Assembly (NCBI GenBank): GCA_965371445.1
Contig: CBDUYN010000043.1
Span: 1-56,476 of the forward strand
From: DASWIG01 sp965371445
GTDB taxonomy: Bacteria > Acidobacteriota > Thermoanaerobaculia > Multivoradales > J023
DNA length: 56,476 nt
Direction of reading: 5' to 3'
Below are positions 43,501-49,317 of the stretch, piece by piece (the first letter of the stretch is position 1; every line of letters begins with the position of its first letter). The notes under the pieces were generated by a model, which saw nothing but the letters and a program-made list of their open reading frames with translations, did not search any database and had not been told where the DNA came from. The position numbers and the translations under genes were made by a program.

Positions 43501-43620
43501 CTCGCCGCGGGGCCGTCCCTGGAACGTCGGCTCGGACGCCGCCGGAGGCTCCGGCTCCCGGCAGGCGAGCAGGCTGAGCGCGGCGACGGCGATCAAAGCA
43601 CGATAAATATAGAAGCCCAT
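40570..43620 (-). CDS. CHAT-domain TPR lipoprotein
   Basis: A 1016-residue protein. The ATG at 43620 gives MGFYIYRALIAVAALSLLAC, a lipoprotein signal with Cys 20; the frame is open to 44205, but the upstream part overlaps the sigma remnant and is not family-like. A beta-rich PPC-like segment (about 50-135) is followed by roughly ten TPRs (about 150-560), then a C-terminal CHAT caspase-like peptidase domain (about 680-1016). Catalytic residues are visible: His876 in ILHFAIHGLL and Cys925 in VVLSACRTA. CHAT proteins are proteases or protease-like effectors, often in signalling or defence. Being a lipoprotein, it should act outside the cytoplasm. It follows the sigma/anti-sigma remnant and is flanked by family A repeats. 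Confidence 0.92.
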   Translation of the reverse strand: MGFYIYRALIAVAALSLLACREPEPPAASEPTFQGRPRGEVPEDGDARLEGHEFHEYDLGELSLGDAFHVVLEQRGVDLGAQVVGEDDGVVLGVDGPTGAYGFEHVCFVARVTGTYRLRVGPLSAEDAGPYGIRLHERAPPSSNERIRDCEEALRTFDEAQGRRSEASAEGAALYGRAVELWRRTGEPFPLAIALKQAGSFAALRGELDAALVFYDEALVLLRDLGEEGDPRQLAAVLNLAGLARDLAGEPERARASFEEARTISQGLGDRVVLAAAISNLALWEASGGDLYRAVELHREALGVWHGLGRPSEEAKALNGLGVALTRLGLYEQALDVLNDALAIRRQDERPDFLANTWVAIGWVEHLSGRGEDAVGRFLRAGELYREAGARLEEAGALDRLGSAYRELGRRDDARRAYEMSLEVYRASADRVHTAHTASNLGCLLGDPELLEEAGETFAEFGDRAALAHVRFCQARAEREVGRLDTALQRVEEAVALVDVLRAAALRRGQHAPILRLWQEYSELHVDVLMRLDERDPGSGHDARAFEVSDLVRARHLYEVLLEARVDVRSGVPEELLERERSVQRRLNAAELRRQSLLQRHAAAADVAALEKTLREALRELADVQAAIRSASPRFAELRQPSPVRLEEVQELLAADTLLLSYVLGEERSFLFAVSREGIESHVLPGRRDVDELAWRVYAGLRSSRQRRTRRQLPAFAGRLAVMLLGPVHARLVDHRLLVVGDGMLHYVPFAALPTDGGDDLVVDRHEVVHLPSAAVTKALRQRAAERPTPPKELAVVADAVYSAEDERLPSAVRAEPPPEEMDPLPDLPYTEREAESILAMVAPEERLAALGFAASPELVRGGELSSYRILHFAIHGLLHEDHPELSGVALSMFDEAGRPRDGHLRLHEIYALDLPADLVVLSACRTALTQEAEGAGLIGLTHGFFYAGASRLVVSLWDVHDEATAELMTAFYRGLLVEGLTPSAALREAQRWMRRQERWRAPYYWAGFVLEGDWR

Positions 43621-43633
43621 CGAATTTACGGCA

Positions 43634-43695
43634 GACGGCTTCAGCCCGGGGCGCGTAGCCGTCTTTTCGTCCATAGCACGGGCCTTGAGGCCCGT
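43634..43695 (-). repeat. Two-hairpin dispersed repeat, family A copy 3
   Basis: GACGGCT ... AGCCGTC (43634-43663, with a 16-base loop instead of 2), TTTTCGTCCATAGC, then ACGGGCCTTGAGGCCCGT (43678-43695). It separates the sigma remnant from the CHAT start and probably holds the CHAT promoter region. Confidence 0.92.
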
Positions 43696-43714
43696 AGCGA
43701 AGGCGCGGTCCCAC

Positions 43715-44401
43715 TCAGTCCCCAACGTCGCGCTCGATCCGGGTCCGATAGCTCGCCAAAAGCACCCGGTCCCCGCCATCGACGCCGTAGAGACGGATCT
43801 CGACGGCGGCCGACGGCAAGGCGGCGAGGGGAACCGCGACGCTGAAGCCCCCTCCGGTGGGCTCACCAGGCCGGCGGTCTGCCAAAAGACCTCGCCGTCC
43901 TCGTCGAGGAGCTCGACCGCGTGGTCGTCGAAGGACCGGACGTCGTCCTGGACGAGGAGGAAGACGACCGTCTTCGTAGAGGAGCCGGGTCCTTTCGTCG
44001 GCGAGGTACTTCTTGAGCGGACGGCTCTCCTGGGCGGCGTCGGCGAGCTCGGCGGCCCGCGTCCGGTCGCTTTCCGGTCCGTGGGCCGGGCCGTCCAGGG
44101 AGACGACCTGGGCGTCGCGCTTGAGGCGTCTGCGGTCGCGGACGTTGGTGCGCCAGACGTTCGTGGCGATGCCGAATAGCCAGGTCGAGGGAGAGCTGTC
44201 GCCACGAAAGCTCGTGCGGCTGTCGTAGGCCGCCAGAAAGGTCTCCTGGACCAGATCGCGGCTCTCCTCGCGGGTAAAGCCGCGATTGGCGAAGAAGTTG
44301 TAGAGCGGACGGTTGTACTGCTCGTAGAGCCCCTGAAAGCCCTGCTCGTCGCTGGGCTCGAGGGCGAGCGTCTCGGCCGTCGCTTGGGTCTGCTGCGTCA
44401 T
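43715..44401 (-). pseudogene. ECF sigma factor region 2 fused to an anti-sigma-like tail
   Basis: A 228-codon open frame. Residues ~20-130 are an ECF sigma-70 region 2: FQGLYEQYNRPLYNFFANRG, LVQETFLAAYDSRTSFRGDS and STWLFGIATNVWRTNVRDRR. Similarity ends at DERTRLLYEDG; region 4, which reads the -35 element, is absent. From there another frame encodes VVFLLVQDDVRSFDDHAVEL followed by LDEDGEVFWQTAGL, and after a one-base shift at a GGGGG run (about 43852) the sigma frame resumes with FSVAVPLAALPSAAVEIRLY. This is the extracytoplasmic end of a membrane protein of anti-sigma type. A deletion has fused neighbours of a sigma - anti-sigma - CHAT operon. Confidence 0.75.
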
Positions 44402-44475
44402 CGCTTGCCTTCCGTAGGTCGAAGTCTACACGAGCTTCCCAACATTTCCGGTCCCTCGGCAACCTACTTGACACG

Positions 44476-44533
44476 GCTGGGAGCGCAGGCGTCTCGCCTG
44501 CCTCTGTTGCTGGGAGCGCAGGCCTCGCCTGCC
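44476..44533. repeat. Two copies of a GCTGGGAGCGCAGGCG hairpin element, family C
   Basis: GCTGGGAGCGCAGGCGTCTC GCCTGCC lies at 44476-44502, and a copy two bases shorter lies at 44509-44533. The core GCAGGC...GCCTGC is self-complementary. A third relative lies at 37240-37266. They fill the divergent gap (44402-44606) between the sigma remnant and the caspase-like gene; no other feature is seen there. Confidence 0.85.
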
Positions 44534-44606
44534 TCTTCGTCCCGGAGGGACGTCGGCGAGAAATCGACCGCGAGGCGCGAAAACGCCTGGCAGAAAGGAC
44601 AGGAAG

Positions 44607-45620
44607 ATGAACCGAACGTCGAAAGGTGAAAGCGACCCGGGCCAGGGCGACTCGTCGGGATCGAAGACCGGCATGGGCATCGACGTGATGAACGCCTACG
44701 CCCTCCTGATCGGGGTGGGCCGCTGCAAGTATTCCGAATGGTCGCTGCCGGTGACGGCACTCGACGCGAGCGAGCTAAAGAAGACCCTGGCCGACCCCGG
44801 CCTCTGCGCCTACCCGGAGGGACGCATCCGGATCCTGAGCGACGAAAAAGCCACCCGCGACGGTATCCTCGGGGCGGTCGACGAGCTCGCCCGGGCCGCC
44901 GCCACGGATCCCGACGCCACCTTTCTCGTCTACTACTCCGGCCACGGCTGGCGGCAGCAGACGGCCGACGGCGAGCGCTACTTCCTGATCCCGCACGACG
45001 TGAGGCCCCACGAGCTCGTGTCCTCGGCCCTGCCGGCGGAGGACTTCGTCCAGGGCTTGCGGAGCGTCCGGGGGCATCGCGTCCTGGTGCTGGTCGACAC
45101 TTGCCACGCGTCGGCCATGGCCGACGCCAAGGACCTCGTCGCGGCGTCGATCCCCAAGGGATTCGCGCAGGAGCGTCTACCCGAGGCGCTCGTGGAGGAG
45201 CTGGGCACGGGCGAGGGCCGGGCTGTCTTCCTCTCCTGCCGCGAAGCGCAGAAGTCCTGGATCCTGCCAGGTGAGGGAAACCTCAGCATCTTCACCCATC
45301 ACTTGCTCGCCGCCCTCCAAGGGGAGGGTACCGCTGCAAGGGACCGCTTCGTCACGGTTTCGAGCCTGATGGGCCATCTCAGTGAAGCAATTCCGGAGAG
45401 CGCGAGAGAGATCGGCCAAAAGCAGACCCCGTTCTTCAAATTCGAGGCCGAGGACTTCCCGGTCGCCTTGATTCGGGGCGGCAAGGACCTGCCGACCATG
45501 GACGACAAAGCTCCGGTGCAGAAGGAGGCGGCCATGCCGTCGGGCTCGTCGATCAACGTCGGCAGGGTGAAAGCCGGGCGTAGCGTGGTCATCGCCCACA
45601 AGGTCGGCAACGTGGGGTAG
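44607..45620 (+). CDS. Caspase-like (C14) cysteine protease with shared N-terminal peptide
   Basis: A 337-residue cytosolic protein. Residues 1-27 form a polar leader containing ESDPGQGDSSGSKTGMG, also found in the small ORF at 40166-40429. The caspase-like domain runs from MNAYALLIGVG (28) to about 265, with the dyad His113 (FLVYYSGHG) and Cys166 (VLVLVDTCHAS). The C-terminal ~40 residues end with SINVGRVKAGRSVVIAHKVG, a short repetitive beta-type tail that recalls assembly or effector-association tags. Length and motifs indicate an intact protease, probably cleaving after basic residues like other bacterial metacaspase relatives. AGGACAGGAAG lies before the ATG. It is divergent from the CHAT/sigma unit. 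Confidence 0.88.
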   Translation: MNRTSKGESDPGQGDSSGSKTGMGIDVMNAYALLIGVGRCKYSEWSLPVTALDASELKKTLADPGLCAYPEGRIRILSDEKATRDGILGAVDELARAAATDPDATFLVYYSGHGWRQQTADGERYFLIPHDVRPHELVSSALPAEDFVQGLRSVRGHRVLVLVDTCHASAMADAKDLVAASIPKGFAQERLPEALVEELGTGEGRAVFLSCREAQKSWILPGEGNLSIFTHHLLAALQGEGTAARDRFVTVSSLMGHLSEAIPESAREIGQKQTPFFKFEAEDFPVALIRGGKDLPTMDDKAPVQKEAAMPSGSSINVGRVKAGRSVVIAHKVGNVG

Positions 45621-45729
45621 GCCGGAATTGCCGTAGAGGACGCAGAGGTGTACACTCGACCTTCGGCTCGGCCCCAGTCGCGCGCCGGCTCGCCGTTTCG
45701 TCTACAGGAGAAGACCAAGGAGTCGTGGA

Positions 45730-45999
45730 ATGGTAGCTCTGAGCATCTCGGAAGGACGCGAACGATTACTGGAGCTACGGGAGAAAGTCGTCTCCGACCA
45801 CGACCAGGTGATCTTGACCCACAAGAGCGGCAACGTGGTCTTGATCTCGATGGAGGAGTGGGAAGCCTACCGCGAAACGGAACGGCTGTTCATGGACAGA
45901 GCAGCGCTCAAGGCACTGCTCCAGTCCTTTGAAGACCACGACGCGGGAAAGAAGGAGCGCGGAAAGTCGGTCAGCGAAATCTTCTCGGACCTGACATGA
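45730..45999 (+). CDS. Antitoxin, Phd/YefM family
   Basis: An 89-residue antitoxin: MVALSISEGRERLLELREKV then ILTHKSGNVVLISMEEWEAY is the Phd/YefM fold, and the C-terminal FEDHDAGKKERGKSVSEIF is the toxin-binding tail. The stop overlaps the toxin start by 4 bp (ATGA). CAAGGAG lies 11 bp before the ATG. The 109 bp after the caspase-like gene hold the likely promoter. Confidence 0.92.
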   Translation: MVALSISEGRERLLELREKVVSDHDQVILTHKSGNVVLISMEEWEAYRETERLFMDRAALKALLQSFEDHDAGKKERGKSVSEIFSDLT

Positions 46000-46274
46000 C
46001 CTGGAAGATCTTGATTCTCAGCAAGGCGGAAGCCGACCTTCAGTGGTTTCGCCAGAAAGACCGTCAGGGTTACGTCAAGGCGTTCGACCTGATTCGGGAG
46101 GTTTCCAAAGATCCCAGAAAAGGGACCGGTAAGCCAGAAAGGCTGAAGCATTTCGATCGAGAAGTCTGGTCGCGGCGGATCTCTCGTGAGCATAGGCTGG
46201 TGTATGTCGTCTACCAGGAAGAAAGCCTGGTAGAGATCGTCTCCTGCAAATCCCACTACGAGAGCCTCCCCTAG
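45996..46274 (+). CDS. mRNA endonuclease toxin, YoeB/Txe family
   Basis: A 92-residue RelE-superfamily toxin, MTWKILILSKAEADLQWFRQ then GKPERLKHFDREVWSRRISR, EHRLVYVVYQ and a C-terminal SCKSHYE matching YoeB active-site segments. Intact. Its TAG lies in a CTAG shared with the stop of the convergent membrane-protein gene. It is clearly related to, but not a recent copy of, the module at 31233-31744. Confidence 0.93.
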   Translation: MTWKILILSKAEADLQWFRQKDRQGYVKAFDLIREVSKDPRKGTGKPERLKHFDREVWSRRISREHRLVYVVYQEESLVEIVSCKSHYESLP

Positions 46275-46954
46275 GGGGCCGGGCCTTCAACCCAAGGCGG
46301 GACGCTCCTCTCCTTCGGCGGCAGGAGCCGGGTCGAACGAACTCCCCGAATCATCCCCACCAGCAGGACGACCCGAACGACGAGCCCCACGAACGGCAAC
46401 GCCTCGCCGGCCATCAGCGCTCCAGCGACGCTGCGCACGCCGCCGCCCGCGTAGACGACGATCCCCGCGACCAGCGCCGAGGCCGAGCGCCGGTGCGCGT
46501 AAAGCCCGAGGACGAGGTAGACGAACCCGGTGGCAAGCACCCAGCCGGGACGGATCCGTCCCAGCTGCGCCTCCGAGAGGCTGAAGAGGACCAGGCTGCC
46601 GCCGAGGTTCAGCCCGGCGAGGAGATAGAGGATGCGGTAGGCGAGCTGGTGCGGCGGCTTGAGGGCGCCGGGCGAGCCCGGCAAGGGACGGCCGTCGCGC
46701 TCCAGCCCCAGCGAGAAGCCGAAGTGGTCGCGGCGCAGCCGGACTTTGAGCCGCGAGCCGTCCGCGAGAGGAAAGCTCCGTCCGCCCTTGAGCTCGCGTT
46801 TGGCCACCGTCGCCAGGGGCTCCTCGTCGAGGTAGAACGACGCCACCTCGAAGCTGGGCTTCCAGGCGACCTCAAGCCGCGGCGTTTCCCCCTCCGCCAG
46901 GGCGAAGCGCCGCCGGCCTCCGGCGGAGCTCCAGCCTAAGGCCGCCGCACTCAT
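46271..46954 (-). CDS. Membrane protein of unknown function, partner of the ankyrin protein
   Basis: A 227-residue protein. The N-terminal ~115 residues are a beta-rich soluble domain (PRLEVAWKPSFEVASFYLDE then FPLADGSRLKVRLRRDHFGF); the C-terminal half has about four membrane segments (AYRILYLLAGLNLGGSLVLF, ATGFVYLVLGLY, ALVAGIVVYAGGGV, FVGLVVRVVLLVGMI). I do not know the family. ATGAG at 46954 overlaps the ankyrin stop by 4 bp; the open frame continues upstream to 47275, but that part is the shadow of the ankyrin gene. Confidence 0.75.
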   Translation of the reverse strand: MSAAALGWSSAGGRRRFALAEGETPRLEVAWKPSFEVASFYLDEEPLATVAKRELKGGRSFPLADGSRLKVRLRRDHFGFSLGLERDGRPLPGSPGALKPPHQLAYRILYLLAGLNLGGSLVLFSLSEAQLGRIRPGWVLATGFVYLVLGLYAHRRSASALVAGIVVYAGGGVRSVAGALMAGEALPFVGLVVRVVLLVGMIRGVRSTRLLPPKERSVPPWVEGPAP

Positions 46955-49155
46955 CCGGAGCCCCGGACGTTCTGGATCGCTCCCGCCTCCTCGAGCCGAC
47001 GGACGATCGCGTGCTGCTCGCCGGCGATGGCGTAGGAAAAAGCGGAGCGCTCGTTCGCGTCGACGACGTGGAGGTTGGCGCCCTCTTCGATCAGGAGCTC
47101 GACCGCTTCGAGCTGGCCGGCCTCGGCAGCCGCCATGAGCGCGGTCACGCCGCCGGCCGTCTGGGCGTCGATGTCGGCGCCGGCCTCGAGCAGGACGTCG
47201 AGAATCCCAAGATGGCCGTTGCGCGCCGCCGCCGCCAGAGCCGACTGCCCCTCGTCGCAGACCTCCGCTCCCCACGAAAGGAGCAGCTCGACCGCTTCCC
47301 GCCGGTCGCTGGCGGCGGCACAGGTGAGAGCGGTCATGCCGTCGGCGGAGCGGAAATCGACCTTGTCGTACATCCGCTTGAAGATGCGAAGCACGTCCAG
47401 GTGGCCGTGGGTCGCGGCCATCATGAAGGCGGTCCGGCCGGCTCCGGTCGAGTCGCGCTCGTGGAGCTCGGGGTCGGCCCCTCCCTTGAGCAACGCCTGG
47501 ACGGCCTCGGCATGACCCATACGAGACGCCAACATGAGCGCCGCCTGCCCCCAGGGCGGCTCGCCGCCTTCGGTCCGCGCGTCGACGGCGGCTCCGGCCC
47601 CGAGGAGCGAGTAGATGCTCTGGGCCTCGCCGACCCTGGCCGCCAGGATGAGGGCTGTCGCCGTCCGTCCGTCTTCCGTGCGGTCGGTCGAGTCGGGGTC
47701 GACCCCGGACGCGAGGACCGAGGCGACGGTCACCGGATCGCCACGCTTCAGGGCTCCGATCAGCCGCGCCGGCCCTGAGTCGGCCGTCCTGGCGCCGGCC
47801 CGGCGGATGACGTTGGCCGTCGAGCGCTTGCCCGCCCGCAGCGCGATGGCAAAAGCCGTCTCGCCCTCGGCGTTCTCCAGCTCCAGGCCGGCGCCGTCGT
47901 CGACCAGGACCTGGGTGATCTCAAGATGGCCGTCGCGCCCGGCGATCATCAGGGCGGTCATGCCCTCGTCCTCGAGCGCCACCGGGGCCATGCTGCCGAG
48001 AAGCTCTTTCGTGTCGATCCGGCGGTCGAGGTCGGCAGCGGCCACGACCAACAGGCGGACGATCTCCGTGCGGCCCTGGGCCGCCGCCAGGATGAGCGGC
48101 GTACGGCCGCTGTCGGGAGCCATGAAGTGCTCCTGCCCCGGCTGCGGACGCGGCACGAGGTCGACGCCGGCGCCGGCGTCGACGAGCGCCGCGGCGACGT
48201 CGGCCTGGTCGTTGTCGATCGCGATATGAAGCGGCGTCCGGTTGCCGAGGTCGGTGGCGTCGACGTCGGTCCCGGCCTGGGCCAGGAGATCGACGATCCC
48301 CGGCTGGCCGTTCTCCACCGCCAGGTGCAGGAGGCTGCGGGGCGCCACCCGCTGCTCGCCCCCCTCCTGGCGGCCCAGGAGCTGTCGCACCACGTCCTCG
48401 TGCCCCTGGGCGATCGCCGCCAGAAGCGCGCTCGAGCCGAACCCCTGGCTGCCGGCCGAGGCTCCGGCCTGGAGCAGAAGCTCCACGACGTCGGCCTGGC
48501 CGGCCGCGGCGGCGTGGTAGAGCGGCGTCATCCCGGTGCGCAGATCCGTCGGCTCGACCGGCAGGCCGCCTTCGACCAGGACGCGCACCACGTCCACGTA
48601 GCCCAGGGCCGCGGCGATCTCGAGCGCGTCGCTACGCGGCACGAGGCCGGCCGCGGCGTGGGCGGCGAGCAGCCGGTCGAGAATCTCCGCGTCGCCGGCG
48701 GCGGCGGCGGCAACGAGCGGCGTCGCTCGATCGACGTCGGCGACGTCCGGACGGGCGCCGGCGGCGAGGAGCTGCTCCACCGTTTCCGGCGAGCCGCTCT
48801 CGGCGGCGAAAAAAAGCGCCGTCTGGCCCAGGAAGGCCGCCTCGGGGTCGCGCTGGCTCGTCGAGGCGAAACCGCGGAGCACGAGCGTCAGCGACGCGGC
48901 GCCCGGGTGCTCGTCGTCCTCGTCCGCGTCCTCGCCCGGCTCAACGCTCGTGTGGGACGTGGCGTCGGGGTCGGCGCCCGCGTCGAGGATCCAGCGCACG
49001 AGCTCGGAATCGCCCTCGGCCGCCGCCAGCATGAGGACCGTCAGGCCGTGGCGGTTGCGCTCGTCGATCTGGGTGCGCTCGGCGAGCGACCGGATCGTCT
49101 CCACGTCCCGTTGCGCAAAGGCCTCGAGCAACTCCTCGACTGCGTCGTTGTCCAA
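46951..49155 (-). CDS. Ankyrin-repeat protein
   Basis: A 734-residue cytosolic protein made almost entirely of ankyrin repeats, about 17 to 19 of them, with units such as NGQPGIVDLLAQAGTDVDAT and GHLGILDVLLEAGADIDAQT. An acidic insert (EPGEDADEDDEHPG) breaks the series near residue 55. The frame stays open to 51393 on this strand, but that is the shadow of the serine-hydrolase gene. I start at TTG 49155 because GGAGGACCCGC precedes it and the repeats begin just after (LDNDAVEELLEAFAQRDVET). It is coupled by a 4-bp overlap to the membrane protein, suggesting that it recruits a partner to the membrane. Confidence 0.85.
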   Translation of the reverse strand: MDNDAVEELLEAFAQRDVETIRSLAERTQIDERNRHGLTVLMLAAAEGDSELVRWILDAGADPDATSHTSVEPGEDADEDDEHPGAASLTLVLRGFASTSQRDPEAAFLGQTALFFAAESGSPETVEQLLAAGARPDVADVDRATPLVAAAAAGDAEILDRLLAAHAAAGLVPRSDALEIAAALGYVDVVRVLVEGGLPVEPTDLRTGMTPLYHAAAAGQADVVELLLQAGASAGSQGFGSSALLAAIAQGHEDVVRQLLGRQEGGEQRVAPRSLLHLAVENGQPGIVDLLAQAGTDVDATDLGNRTPLHIAIDNDQADVAAALVDAGAGVDLVPRPQPGQEHFMAPDSGRTPLILAAAQGRTEIVRLLVVAAADLDRRIDTKELLGSMAPVALEDEGMTALMIAGRDGHLEITQVLVDDGAGLELENAEGETAFAIALRAGKRSTANVIRRAGARTADSGPARLIGALKRGDPVTVASVLASGVDPDSTDRTEDGRTATALILAARVGEAQSIYSLLGAGAAVDARTEGGEPPWGQAALMLASRMGHAEAVQALLKGGADPELHERDSTGAGRTAFMMAATHGHLDVLRIFKRMYDKVDFRSADGMTALTCAAASDRREAVELLLSWGAEVCDEGQSALAAAARNGHLGILDVLLEAGADIDAQTAGGVTALMAAAEAGQLEAVELLIEEGANLHVVDANERSAFSYAIAGEQHAIVRRLEEAGAIQNVRGSG

Positions 49156-49317
49156 GCGGGTCCTCCAGCTCCATACCCTCCCCTCATTGTAGCCCGGTAA
49201 ACGACGGAAAGGGCCCCGGAACGTCCGCCACTGTCCCCTTGGGGGGATCAAGGGGGGGAGAAACTGTTCTAGACTTGGCGAGACCCTCTCTTCCAAAAGC
49301 AACAAGGAGCCGAATCC

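Noticed and set aside
43621..44205. N-terminal extension of the CHAT protein into the sigma region
   Set aside because: The ATG at 43620 gives a proper lipoprotein signal; the upstream part runs through a dispersed repeat and another gene remnant.
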